A DNA stretch of 10,399 nucleotides, taken from contig JAHEEH010000029.1 in the NCBI GenBank assembly GCA_024640835.1, positions 1 to 10,399 on the forward strand. Direction: 5' to 3'. Position 1 is the first letter of the stretch; every line of letters begins with the position of its first letter. Below, in pieces: positions 1-7,807 of the stretch. This stretch comes from Bacteroidota bacterium. GTDB lineage: Bacteria; Bacteroidota; Rhodothermia; Rhodothermales; UBA10348. Position numbers and translations under genes: made by a program. The notes under the pieces are model-generated. The model made no database searches. It had not been told where the DNA came from and worked only from the letters and a program-made list of their open reading frames with translations.

Positions 1-1
1 A

Positions 2-490
2 GAGACTCTTGCTCCCGACGACCTCGACGTGGCCTACCGGACCGTGCGAAGCCGTATCGATGCCCTGCTGGAGGGTGAAACGGATTGGATTTCCGCGATG
101 GCTACCGTCGTCTGCGAACTGCATCACGCGATGCCCCACTTTCACTGGACGGGATTCTACCGTGTCGTCGCTCCTCGTGAGCTGGCCATCGGTCCGTACC
201 AGGGCGGACACGGCTGCCTGAGAATCAGCTTCGACCGGGGCGTGTGCGGCGCCGCGGCGCGTACGCGTTCCACCCAGATCGTGCCCGACGTGGAGTCCTT
301 CCCTGGCCATATCGCCTGCTCGTCGTCGACGCGGTCCGAGATCGTGGTGCCCGTGCTCGATTCCGAGGGCGAGGTCGTCGCCGTTCTCGATGTGGATTCG
401 GACTGGATTGGGGCGTTCGACACGATCGACCGGGAACAGCTCGAAGCGCTCTGTGCGGATCTGGGCGAGCGGTTTGCTCTATGCGCGTAG
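2..490 (+). CDS. msrC: Free methionine-(R)-sulfoxide reductase (GAF domain), 5' end cut by window
   Basis: Reduces free L-methionine-(R)-sulfoxide to methionine in the cytosol, using thioredoxin as reductant in characterised members. The frame is open to the window edge. A GTG codon at 29 would give 153 aa, but the match to family N-termini (the ALLEGETD motif preceded by about 20 residues) suggests the true start lies at or before base 1, so I treat it as 5' partial. Seen in sequence: a GAF domain over almost the whole length, with WTGFYRV, the GPYQGG turn and SEIVVPVLD near the end. The three cysteines used by E. coli fRMsr (Cys84, 94, 118) are all present with identical spacing (10 and 24 residues), in GCLRI, RGVCG and GHIAC; from the GTG they are C63, C73 and C97. 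The protein should therefore be catalytically competent. The next gene starts 143 bp downstream, so they need not share an operon. Confidence 0.9.
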   Translation, partial: ETLAPDDLDVAYRTVRSRIDALLEGETDWISAMATVVCELHHAMPHFHWTGFYRVVAPRELAIGPYQGGHGCLRISFDRGVCGAAARTRSTQIVPDVESFPGHIACSSSTRSEIVVPVLDSEGEVVAVLDVDSDWIGAFDTIDREQLEALCADLGERFALCA

Positions 491-513
491 GGCGTGATCG
501 TCATCTCGTGGAT

Positions 514-537
514 TGCCCCACAGCCTCTGTGGTGGCA
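514..537 (+). terminator. Compact hairpin after msrC, possible terminator
   Basis: TGCC plus CCACAG (514-523) pairs with CTGTGG plus GGCA (527-537), leaving one bulged T at 533 and a three-base loop CCT. This is ten base pairs placed 24 bases after the msrC stop. No T-run follows, so it is not a textbook intrinsic terminator; it could equally protect the 3' end of the transcript. Confidence 0.4.
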
Positions 538-577
538 GGCGGGCCGGAACTCGATCGGGAGATCAGTCAATTCGGCG

Positions 578-595
578 GGCTCGGACGAACGAGCC
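578..595 (+). repeat. Inverted repeat upstream of the secreted DUF302-like gene
   Basis: GGCTCG (578-583) and CGAGCC (590-595) form a perfect 6-bp inverted repeat around a six-base spacer. An overlapping alternative pairing is TTCGGC (571-576) with GCCGAA (593-598). It sits about 40 bases before the ATG at 634, so it could be a leader hairpin or a protein site. The rest of the 143-bp gap shows no convincing promoter. Confidence 0.3.
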
Positions 596-633
596 GAACG
601 ATCCGTGAAACCACCATTCAGCCTGCCCGCGCC

Positions 634-1632
634 ATGAGATTCGTGTTGTCCGCCCTTGCCCTCCTGATCGTCCTGACGGGTACGACGCGAGCCCAGGAGT
701 TCGGGGATGCCTTTGTCTTCGAATTCGTCTTCGAGAATCTCGAATCTCCGCCTTCGGATATCGTTGCCCGGATAGAGGAGGCGGCGGCCGCCCGCGGTCT
801 CGAGGTACTCGGTCGACTCGACGCGGGCGTTCAGGAAGACTGTTCGTACGAAGCCCGGGTGGTATCCCTCTTCGACGCCGAATACGCGGGGATCCTCGTG
901 GCCCTCAATCCGGACACGGCGCCCTTTGCGGTCGTCGACCGGGTCGTGGTCTTCACCGATGAGAAGGGGGCCCACGTCGCGTACGTGAATCCCGCCGGCA
1001 TCAACCGGACGGTGCTGTTGTCGGACACGGGAGTGACGGAGGTGTCGATGACGCACCGCGAAGCGCTTCGCGATCTCCTGTCTTCCGCGGTCGGCGAAGA
1101 GACATCCGATCGCGGGTACGGACCCGAGAGGGACCGCGGCTACATCGGCCGCACGATGGGGGTCATGGCCGGCGGACCGTTCGACGAGAAGATCCAGGTC
1201 CTCGCCACCGCAGAAGGCGCAGACTCCACGGAAATCGTCGATCGGCTGCGGCAGGCCCTGGCCGAACCTGGACCCCGGTGGGGTCTCCGGGTGGCCTATG
1301 AAGCCACGCTTCCGGCCGGCCTGGGTACGGTGCTGGGTGTCACGGGCAAGGCGATGGAAGCACAGTCGTTCGACATCGTGGGCGCCGGCTCGGACAAGTC
1401 CCGGAAGAAGTTGGAGTGCCCGGGTCTCGCCCATGCTGCCGCATACCCTATCGAGCTCGTCGTGGCGCGGACCGACAGCGGCGTGGAGGTTCGGCTGGTC
1501 GACGCCATGTACCGCATGAAGATGTACTTCGCGGACGCCGGCCAATGGGCTTTCATGAAGAACATGGGGATGCCCGGGTCAATCGCCGACGAGATCCGTA
1601 GCGCGGTGCACACCGTCATTCCCCCTCCCTGA
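634..1632 (+). CDS. Secreted two-domain protein of unknown function, DUF302-like
   Basis: 332 aa. The frame is open far upstream, but the ATG at 634 is chosen because it begins a clear signal peptide (residues 1-20, ending TTRA before QE), so the product is exported, probably periplasmic. I do not recognise a named family with certainty. Residues about 38-155 have the order seen in DUF302 proteins: a helix, a GL-V strand, then two strands around APFAVVDRVVVF and an NP motif. Residues about 205-330 show a similar order (helix, strands, YPIELVVARTDSGVEV), suggesting an internal duplication. There are only two cysteines, C70 and C262, one per half, which could form a disulfide after export. The C-terminal half has a methionine-rich stretch (M292 to M313, six Met in 22 residues; MYRMKMYF and MKNMGM). 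No Shine-Dalgarno precedes the start. It converges on the DUF4249 gene with 15 bp between stop codons. Function unknown; the DUF302 assignment is tentative. Confidence 0.75.
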   Translation: MRFVLSALALLIVLTGTTRAQEFGDAFVFEFVFENLESPPSDIVARIEEAAAARGLEVLGRLDAGVQEDCSYEARVVSLFDAEYAGILVALNPDTAPFAVVDRVVVFTDEKGAHVAYVNPAGINRTVLLSDTGVTEVSMTHREALRDLLSSAVGEETSDRGYGPERDRGYIGRTMGVMAGGPFDEKIQVLATAEGADSTEIVDRLRQALAEPGPRWGLRVAYEATLPAGLGTVLGVTGKAMEAQSFDIVGAGSDKSRKKLECPGLAHAAAYPIELVVARTDSGVEVRLVDAMYRMKMYFADAGQWAFMKNMGMPGSIADEIRSAVHTVIPPP

Positions 1633-1647
1633 GCGGGGGCCCGAGCG

Positions 1648-2577
1648 TCAGGACGGGGGCTCCAGGATCTCCACGACGACTTCGACCGATGCGTAACTGC
1701 CGAACACCCCGACTCCACCCTCGACGCCGTCCAGGATGTTCGGAATCTCGCCCGGTGAAAGCGTGGAACCGCCTCGCTGAACAGCCTGGTAGCGAATGAA
1801 ATCGTAGATATTGTCGTCCACGGCACTGACCCGGATACGGTTCGGGCCGTAGAACACGACCGAGAACCACGGCAGCCACGCCGTGATCGTCGATTCGCCT
1901 TCCTTGCGATAATTCGCCTCGTTGAGCGGAGGAGACGACACCACGATGAATTCCGTCAGCTCCGACACGTCCAGGGTGTCCGGATCGAACGCGTCTTCGG
2001 GGCCCAGCTCGTAAATGGCATCCAGGTAGAGCGGCGTCAGGCGCGCCGGCCTGGGATCCAGACCTTCAATCGTGATGATGTAGATGGGCTCCCGGCCCCG
2101 GGAGCCCGACGGCGTCAACTCGATTTCGAACTGCTCCGAACCCTGGTACACGACCTCGTCCGCATTGCGGTCCACGAGCTCGAAAGCGTCCGGCACGACA
2201 GTCTCGGCCTCGAGACGCCCGCCGTCCGGAAGCACCACGTCGAGCCGGTAGGTGGCACCGGCCAGTACCGTTCGGTCCTCCACCGGCGCGTAGACGGCGG
2301 ACGATCCCTGGAGCAGCTCGTACCGTGCCGTCCAGGTGATTTCCCCGCCCTCACCGACCTCGTGAACCCGAACCGTCGCGGCACCCAGGCCAATGCCCCA
2401 CGGATCGTAGGTACCGTCGATCGGCGAGGTCTCCGTCAGGCGCAGGCGGGGCAGTGGCTGGCCGGCCTCCAGATACGCCTCGACGACGGGCTCCGACCGG
2501 TGGACGGACTCGGTCGTCGTGTCGCAGGCCGCCACGAAGAGCAGCAGCAGCAGTATGGTCGGATTCGCCCTTCGCAT
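1648..2577 (-). CDS. DUF4249-like outer-membrane lipoprotein
   Basis: 309 aa. The N-terminus is a lipoprotein signal: a positively charged start, a run of leucines, then a lipobox FVAAC with the lipidated cysteine at residue 18. The mature part begins with the VVEAYLEAGQPLP region, typical of DUF4249 proteins, followed by beta-rich sequence. It ends with a glycine motif, GGVGVFGSYA (residues 287-296), that I associate with the C-terminus of that family. DUF4249 proteins are usually encoded in Bacteroidota beside a TonB-dependent receptor, as here: the receptor gene stops at 2579 and this ATG is at 2577, one base between them. Co-transcription and possibly translational coupling are therefore likely. 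It probably sits at the outer membrane as a partner of the receptor; its ligand is unknown. SusD-type partners are helical, so this is not a SusD homologue. The length is a little short but the protein looks complete. Confidence 0.85.
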   Translation of the reverse strand: MRRANPTILLLLLFVAACDTTTESVHRSEPVVEAYLEAGQPLPRLRLTETSPIDGTYDPWGIGLGAATVRVHEVGEGGEITWTARYELLQGSSAVYAPVEDRTVLAGATYRLDVVLPDGGRLEAETVVPDAFELVDRNADEVVYQGSEQFEIELTPSGSRGREPIYIITIEGLDPRPARLTPLYLDAIYELGPEDAFDPDTLDVSELTEFIVVSSPPLNEANYRKEGESTITAWLPWFSVVFYGPNRIRVSAVDDNIYDFIRYQAVQRGGSTLSPGEIPNILDGVEGGVGVFGSYASVEVVVEILEPPS

Positions 2578-2578
2578 G

Positions 2579-4834
2579 TCAGAAGGCCAGTGAAAAGGAG
2601 ATGTTCGGCACCGGGATGGGGATCTGCGGGACCTCCTCGCGACTCACCGTCCCGTCGTCCTCGAAGTCGAAGAAGTAGAACCAGATATTCCGCCTCGCAT
2701 AGGCATTGATCACCTGCAGCTGGAGCTCGTAGTCGGCGAATCCGAGGAAGCGGCCGCGGTTCACGAATCCCACGTCGAGACGGTGGTAGTCCGGCAGACG
2801 AGCCCCGTTGAAGGGGCTGATGACAGCCTGGAGCTCGGTGCCGCCGAGCGGAAAATCCACCAGCCGGTACTGGGAAGCCGGCTCGGTGTAGGCCTGCCCC
2901 GTGGCATACGTGAAGACCGTCGTAAGCCGCCAGCGCCGGCTCAGGTCGAAGTTCAGGATGGCCGTCAGATCGTGCGTCCGGTCGTACTTCGGCGGAAAGT
3001 ACTCGCCCTCGTTGAGTTCAGGGAACCGCCGCCTCGTCGTTCCCAGCGTGTAGCCCACCTGACCGCTCACACGCCCCGAGGTCCGGGAGAGCAGCACCTC
3101 CGCACCGTAGGCGTAGCCCTGTCCGAACAGGAACATCTTCTCGTAGGGAAGCCCGGATACGTCGATGAGGAAAGGATCGAACTGGAAGATCGACCGCATG
3201 GTGCGGTAATAGCCTTCCACCTCGAGGTCGACCCGGCCGGGGAGCCTCCCCTTGACCCCCGTGACGAACTGGTCTCCGTAGGCGGGCGGCACACCGTCCG
3301 CCGTGGTCAGCCAGATATCCAGACCACTGAAGGCCTCGTTCGAGATGAGCGTGAGGTACTGGGCATATCGACCGTAGCCCGCCTGCAGCCGGACTCCAGG
3401 CGGCGTCGTGTACTCGATCGAGATCCGCGGCTCCAGGCGCGCGTGGTCGCCCTCCCCGAACCAGCTGGCCCGAAGACCTCCCAGCACCGTGAGGTCCGCA
3501 GCCGGCATCCAGGACGCCTGCACGTACCCTGCTCCGTAGGGGGCCGAGATCCTCTCCGACATGCTTTCCCGGGCGTCGAAGACGTCCCTCAGCCGGAAGG
3601 TGAATACGCCCGTCCAGAATCCCCCCTTCACGCCGATGCGATCGGAAGCGGTATACTCCACGTCGGCCTTCATCGACAGGTCGTCCACCTGGTTGTCCCG
3701 GGACACCACCGTCTTGGCGATGAGGAAATCCGGACGACTGAAGTAGTGGGACGACGTCAGCGTGAAGCTCGAAAACACCTCGTCCGAGAAGACATGGACC
3801 CAGCCGAGGCTCCCGGTCCGGTTCCCGTATCCGAGGAGGAGCCGGGTGTCGGTCACGATCTCCAGGTCGAGGGCATCCCGTCCGAAGTAGCCGGCAAGCG
3901 ACATCCGGTCGGAGTCCGAGAGGTCCAGGTTGACCTTGGCGTTCAGATCGTAGAAGTGGAAGTCGTCAGGGATGCCGTCGACCTCCGCGGCACGAAGCGC
4001 AGCGAGCAGGGGCTCAAGCGTGGATCTCCTGAAGGCCACCATCCACGATCCCCCGGGAATCGGCCCTTCCATGAGCGCGCGCGAAGCCAGCAGGCCAATG
4101 CTCAGACTGCCGCCGGTACGACGCCGATTGCCGTCCTTGTTGTAGACGTCCACCACCGACCCGATACGGCCTCCATACTCGGCGGGAAAGCCGCCCTTGT
4201 ACAGGCGAACGTCCTTGATCGCGTCGGGGTTGAACGTGGAGAAGAACCCGAAGAAGTGGGTGGGATTGTAGACGGTCGTCCTGTCGAGCAGGATGAGCGT
4301 CTGGTCCGGACTTCCCCCCCGCACGTAGAGACCGCTCGAATAGTCCGAGGCCGCCTTGACGCCCGGAAGCAATTGCAGTGATCGGAAGACGTCCGGCTCG
4401 AGCACGGTAGGCAGCGTCCGGATGGTTGCGGTCGACAGGCGTGCAACCCCCAGTTGCCGCGCCTCTTCCGCCGATTCGCGCGACGCCTCGATCACGACCT
4501 CCCCCACCGTGACGCCGCTTCGCTCGAGCTCGATGTCCAGCCTGTAGTGCTCGTCCGGGCCGAGCGAGACGTCGTATGCCGCGGTTCTGTAGCCCAGGTA
4601 CGACGCCAGCACCCGGTAGGAACCGGGAGGGATGCCGCCGATCGAGTACCATCCGGACGTGTTCGTGGCGGCGCCCATCCCCGAGTCCTCGAGCACCACG
4701 TTCGCCAGGATGAGCGTCTCGCCCGAACCGCCGTCGCGGACGAATCCGCTGACGGTTGCCGGCTGCCGCGCCAGGACGGCGGATGGAAGAAGGACGGTCG
4801 CCACGAGGGCGACCAGGAGGGCGATCCGGATCAT
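2579..4834 (-). CDS. TonB-dependent receptor with carboxypeptidase-regulatory-like N-terminal domain
   Basis: 751 aa. The frame is open 60 codons further upstream, but the ATG at 4834 is chosen because it begins the signal peptide (residues 1-22, MIRIALLVALVATVLLPSAVLA). Domains: residues about 27-105, a carboxypeptidase-regulatory-like beta-sandwich (VSGFVRD, TNTSGWYSIGGIPPGSYRV, SYLGYR); about 143-230, the plug (PDVFRSLQLLPGV, LYVRGGSPDQTLILLD, VYNPTHFFGFFSTF, FPAEYGGRIGSVVDV); then a beta-barrel with many alternating aromatic strands to a terminal phenylalanine (NISFSLAF), the expected signal for outer-membrane insertion. It should import a ligand through the outer membrane using TonB energy. 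The substrate is not deducible: siderophore, peptide and oligosaccharide are all possible. No SusD gene is adjacent; instead the DUF4249 lipoprotein follows one base later. No frameshift or missing segment was seen. It is transcribed divergently from gyrA. Confidence 0.92.
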   Translation of the reverse strand: MIRIALLVALVATVLLPSAVLARQPATVSGFVRDGGSGETLILANVVLEDSGMGAATNTSGWYSIGGIPPGSYRVLASYLGYRTAAYDVSLGPDEHYRLDIELERSGVTVGEVVIEASRESAEEARQLGVARLSTATIRTLPTVLEPDVFRSLQLLPGVKAASDYSSGLYVRGGSPDQTLILLDRTTVYNPTHFFGFFSTFNPDAIKDVRLYKGGFPAEYGGRIGSVVDVYNKDGNRRRTGGSLSIGLLASRALMEGPIPGGSWMVAFRRSTLEPLLAALRAAEVDGIPDDFHFYDLNAKVNLDLSDSDRMSLAGYFGRDALDLEIVTDTRLLLGYGNRTGSLGWVHVFSDEVFSSFTLTSSHYFSRPDFLIAKTVVSRDNQVDDLSMKADVEYTASDRIGVKGGFWTGVFTFRLRDVFDARESMSERISAPYGAGYVQASWMPAADLTVLGGLRASWFGEGDHARLEPRISIEYTTPPGVRLQAGYGRYAQYLTLISNEAFSGLDIWLTTADGVPPAYGDQFVTGVKGRLPGRVDLEVEGYYRTMRSIFQFDPFLIDVSGLPYEKMFLFGQGYAYGAEVLLSRTSGRVSGQVGYTLGTTRRRFPELNEGEYFPPKYDRTHDLTAILNFDLSRRWRLTTVFTYATGQAYTEPASQYRLVDFPLGGTELQAVISPFNGARLPDYHRLDVGFVNRGRFLGFADYELQLQVINAYARRNIWFYFFDFEDDGTVSREEVPQIPIPVPNISFSLAF

Positions 4835-4885
4835 GCGGAAGGGGTTCCCGGGAACGGCTGACGGCGCAGGGCCAGGCGATCGTCC

Positions 4886-4916
4886 GAGCCCTTCGAGGGG
4901 ATCCGCCGAAGGGCTC
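4886..4916 (-). promoter_or_regulatory. Perfect 10-bp inverted repeat in the receptor leader
   Basis: GAGCCCTTCG (4886-4895) and its exact complement CGAAGGGCTC (4907-4916) enclose an 11-base loop. The structure lies 52 bases upstream of the receptor ATG and would fall in its 5' untranslated RNA if transcription starts near 4990-5040. There is no T-run on either strand, so it is unlikely to be a simple terminator. A leader hairpin or regulator site is the best guess. Confidence 0.5.
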
Positions 4917-4994
4917 CGAACGAGGGATCGGCGTACTCTACGAGAGGTTGGGGCAAAGGTTCGCGCCCCCGGTCCGGAAGCAACCCCCAAGTGG

Positions 4995-5026
4995 TTGTTG
5001 CACAACGTCTTCATGGAATATACAAT
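4995..5026 (+). promoter_or_regulatory. Candidate gyrA promoter
   Basis: TTGTTG (4995-5000) is followed after 18 bases by TATACA (5019-5024). An overlapping option is TTGCAC (4998-5003) with a 17-base spacer to TACAAT (5021-5026). Both resemble vegetative sigma-factor elements, and this is the most AT-rich spot of the 341-bp gap. Transcription would begin about 140 bases before the gyrA ATG. The same AT-rich core reads TATATT on the other strand and could contribute to the divergent receptor promoter, though I see no good -35 partner there. Confidence 0.4.
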
Positions 5027-5041
5027 CCTCGTTTTGGACTG

Positions 5042-5061
5042 GGATATCAGGTCCTGAATCC
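5042..5061. promoter_or_regulatory. Dyad-symmetric site just downstream of the candidate gyrA promoter
   Basis: GGATATCAGG T CCTGAATCC is symmetrical over nine base pairs, broken by one extra A in the left arm and a single central base. Its centre is too tight for an RNA hairpin, so it reads more like a binding site for a dimeric regulator. It would lie about 10-30 bases after the predicted gyrA transcription start, between gyrA and the divergent receptor gene. No known consensus recognised. Confidence 0.3.
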
Positions 5062-5084
5062 GTATCTTTTCCTGTCTGAGCCGG

Positions 5085-5098
5085 GCCTGCGCGCAGGC
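5085..5098. repeat. Perfect 14-bp palindrome in the gyrA leader
   Basis: GCCTGCGCGCAGGC is a perfect palindrome 77 bases upstream of the gyrA ATG. Flanking GAGC (5078-5081) and GCTC (5099-5102) extend it, with three unpaired bases CGG on the left arm. It could fold as a leader hairpin or serve as a protein site; high GC content makes some chance palindromes expected. Confidence 0.35.
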
Positions 5099-5175
5099 GC
5101 TCGAACTCCACGAAATACCCCGTTCGCGCCGCCGCTTTCTGACGACCCGCCTGCCCCTCCCTCGAACCCCGAACC

Positions 5176-7731
5176 ATGGAACAGGACACCACGCGGATCA
5201 TCCCGATCAACATCGAGGAGGAGATGAAATCCTCCTACATCGACTACTCGATGTCGGTGATCGTGAGCCGGGCTCTTCCGGACGTGCGCGACGGACTCAA
5301 GCCCGTGCATCGCAGGGTACTCTACGGCATGAGCACGCTGGGAATGGCCTCGGGCTCGGCGCACAAGAAGAGTGCGAGCGTGGTCGGCGAGGTGCTCGGC
5401 AAGTATCATCCCCATGGCGACAGTGCGATCTACGACACGCTCGTGCGCATGGCGCAGCCGTTCTCGCTGCGGTATCCGCTGGTCGATGGACAGGGCAACT
5501 TCGGATCGGTGGACGGGGACTCTGCCGCCGCCATGCGGTACACCGAGGCCCGGATGACGCGCATCGCGGAGGAGATGCTCCGCGACCTGGGCAAGGAGAC
5601 GGTGGACTTCCAGGACAACTTCGACGGCTCGCTCCAGGAGCCCGAGGTGATGCCGGCCTCCATCCCCAATCTCCTGGTGAACGGAACCGACGGCATCGCC
5701 GTCGGCATGGCGACCAAGATCCCGCCCCACAACCTGGGCGAGGTGATCGATGCGACGGTGGCCTACATCGACGATCCGGACATCGCGATCGACGACCTGA
5801 TCCAGCACGTGCCGGCTCCCGACTTCCCGACCGGGGCCATCATCTACGGACACCAGGGCGTCCGCCTCGCCTACCATACCGGCCGTGGCCGCGTCGTGAT
5901 GCGCGCCAGGATCCACGAAGAGGAGGTTCGGCCGGGTCGACTGGCGCTCATAGCGACCGAGATCCCCTACCAGGTCAACAAGAGCGCGCTGATCGAGAAG
6001 ATCGCGCTGCTCGCGCGCGACAAGAAGATCGAGGGCATTTCGGACCTGCGCGACGAGAGCGACCGAGAGGGCATGCGGATCGTGATCGAGCTGAAACGGG
6101 ACGCCGTGCCGCTGGTCGTCCAGAACCAGCTGTACAAGTTCACGCCGTTCCAGCAGACGTTCGGCGTCAACATCGTCGCCCTCGTCGCCGGGCGTCCGCG
6201 AACCCTCAACCTCAAGGAACTCATCCGCTACTACGTGGAGCATCGCCACGATGTCGTGCTCCGGCGGACGCAGTTCGACCTGCGAAAGGCCCAGGAGAGG
6301 GCCCACATTCTGGAGGGCCTGACGATCGCCCTCGACCATCTGGACGCGGTCATCACGATCATCCGGCACTCGCCGGACACGGACGCAGCCCGCGTGAACC
6401 TGATGGCCGGCGCGTTCCCCGAGCGGCTCACGAGGGAGCAACTGGAGCGGCTGGGGCTCCCCACGCACGGCGAGCCGCTGTTCAGTCTTTCTGAAATCCA
6501 GGCGAAGGCCATTCTGGACCTGCGGCTCAACCGGCTCACGGGCCTCGAGCGGCAGAAGATCGAGGAAGAGTATCGTGACGTGATCGCGGAGATCGAGCGA
6601 CTGGTCGGCATCATGGGCAGCCGGGAACTGCGGATGGGGATCATACGCGAGGAACTGCTCGAGATCCGGGAGAAGTATGCCGACCCGCGCCGCATGGAGA
6701 TCGATTACACGGGCGGGGACGACATCATCATCGAGGATCTCATCGAGGATGACCAGATGGTCGTCACGGTGTCGCACCAGGGGCTCGTCAAGCGGACCAG
6801 CGTGTCGGAGTACCGGCAACAGGGTCGAGGCGGCGTCGGCATGCGCGGTCTGGCCATGCGGGACGAGGACTACGTCGAGCACCTGTTCGTCTCCCGTAAC
6901 CACGATTACCTCCTCTTCTTCACCGACCACGGTCAGTGCTACTGGCTCCGCGTGTTCGAAATGCCGGAGGGAGGGCGGCAGAGCAAGGGCCGCTCCATCC
7001 GCAATCTCATCCAGATCTCCCCCGAAGACCGGATCCGTGCGATCCTGGCAGTATCCAAGGCCGACTTCAGGGACTCCGACTTCCTGAACGGCCACTACGT
7101 GCTGATGGCCACGAGGCGGGGTCAGGTCAAGAAGAGCACGCTCGAAGCGTTCAGCCGGCCGCGGGTCGACGGCATCATCGCCATCTCCGTCGACGAGGGA
7201 GACGAGCTCCTCGAGGCGCACCTGACCGCGGGCAACGCCAACGTCATCCTGGCCAACAGTCGCGGCCTCTCCATCCGCTTCAACGAGTCGGATGTCCGCC
7301 CCATGGGCCGGAATACGCGTGGCGTCCGCGGGATGGCCCTGTCGGGTACCGAAGAGGTCGTCGGCATGGTGGTGATCGAAGACCGTGAGAGGGACCTCCT
7401 CGCGATCTCGTCCCACGGCTATGGCAAGCGCTCCGTGCTCGACGACTACAGGGTCCAGTCACGCGGGGGCAAGGGCATCATCACCATCAAGGCCACGCCG
7501 CGGACCGGCAATCTCGTCGCCATCAAGGGGGTCCTGGAAACGGACGATCTCATGATATCGACCGTGAACGGCATCATGATCCGGATGCACGTCGCGGATA
7601 TCTCCACGCTCGGCCGCAACACGCAGGGGGTGCGCCTCATCAACCTGAAGGGGGATGACGCGATAGCCGACGTCACCCGCGTGGTACCGGACGACGAGGA
7701 GGAAGTGGATGAGGCGGAGACCGGCGAGTGA
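5176..7731 (+). CDS. gyrA: DNA gyrase subunit A
   Basis: 851 aa, full length (E. coli GyrA is 875). With GyrB it forms the A2B2 gyrase that introduces negative supercoils. Residues about 7-500 are the breakage-reunion domain: the catalytic tyrosine is Y122 in AAMRYTE with R121 before it, the same numbering as E. coli. The quinolone-resistance region [13 protein letters not shown] has Ser83 and Asp87, the wild-type, drug-sensitive state. Residues about 510-835 are the DNA-wrapping beta-pinwheel. Its GyrA box is QGRGGVG (549-555), lacking two of the basic residues of the QRRGGKG consensus. A second box-like motif, QSRGGKG, is at 761-767 in the blade near the end. The C-terminus is an acidic tail (about 838-851), as in many gyrases that tune wrapping. 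The ATG at 5176 matches family N-termini and leaves no missing part. The GyrA box excludes ParC as the better call. A secreted LolA-like gene follows after 76 bp. Confidence 0.97.
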   Translation: MEQDTTRIIPINIEEEMKSSYIDYSMSVIVSRALPDVRDGLKPVHRRVLYGMSTLGMASGSAHKKSASVVGEVLGKYHPHGDSAIYDTLVRMAQPFSLRYPLVDGQGNFGSVDGDSAAAMRYTEARMTRIAEEMLRDLGKETVDFQDNFDGSLQEPEVMPASIPNLLVNGTDGIAVGMATKIPPHNLGEVIDATVAYIDDPDIAIDDLIQHVPAPDFPTGAIIYGHQGVRLAYHTGRGRVVMRARIHEEEVRPGRLALIATEIPYQVNKSALIEKIALLARDKKIEGISDLRDESDREGMRIVIELKRDAVPLVVQNQLYKFTPFQQTFGVNIVALVAGRPRTLNLKELIRYYVEHRHDVVLRRTQFDLRKAQERAHILEGLTIALDHLDAVITIIRHSPDTDAARVNLMAGAFPERLTREQLERLGLPTHGEPLFSLSEIQAKAILDLRLNRLTGLERQKIEEEYRDVIAEIERLVGIMGSRELRMGIIREELLEIREKYADPRRMEIDYTGGDDIIIEDLIEDDQMVVTVSHQGLVKRTSVSEYRQQGRGGVGMRGLAMRDEDYVEHLFVSRNHDYLLFFTDHGQCYWLRVFEMPEGGRQSKGRSIRNLIQISPEDRIRAILAVSKADFRDSDFLNGHYVLMATRRGQVKKSTLEAFSRPRVDGIIAISVDEGDELLEAHLTAGNANVILANSRGLSIRFNESDVRPMGRNTRGVRGMALSGTEEVVGMVVIEDRERDLLAISSHGYGKRSVLDDYRVQSRGGKGIITIKATPRTGNLVAIKGVLETDDLMISTVNGIMIRMHVADISTLGRNTQGVRLINLKGDDAIADVTRVVPDDEEEVDEAETGE

Positions 7732-7807
7732 CCCCACGATGGACACCCGGAATTCAGACCGAAAGGTCGACCACACGACACGGTAACCATTGACGACGTA
7801 TCCCATC

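Noticed and set aside
157..1545. A 462-codon open frame on the minus strand opposite msrC and the DUF302-like gene
   Set aside because: It overlaps two well-supported plus-strand genes and has no signal peptide or motif; shadow frame of GC-rich DNA.
1620..1665. G/C-run pairing around the convergent stop codons (CCCCC with GGGGG) as a shared terminator
   Set aside because: Only five base pairs with a long loop, overlapping both coding ends; too weak compared with the hairpin at 8579-8625.
2783..4381. A 532-codon open frame on the plus strand opposite the TonB receptor
   Set aside because: The receptor reading has a signal peptide, plug and barrel; this frame shows low-complexity Arg/Val/Glu-rich sequence without family motifs, as expected for an antisense shadow.
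4835..5014. A 60-residue N-terminal extension of the TonB receptor starting at 5014
   Set aside because: It would place a clear signal peptide in the interior of the protein and covers the candidate promoter and leader hairpin; the ATG at 4834 is the better start.
5047..7416. A 789-codon open frame on the minus strand across most of gyrA
   Set aside because: It lies antisense to a certain gyrA over nearly its full length, its composition (many Asp, His, Arg, Val) is that of a complement-strand shadow in GC-rich coding DNA, and it has no recognisable domain.
7757..7768. GACC-GAAA-GGTC mini hairpin after gyrA
   Set aside because: A four-bp stem with a GAAA loop and no T-run is too small to call a terminator, even though the loop is a stable type.
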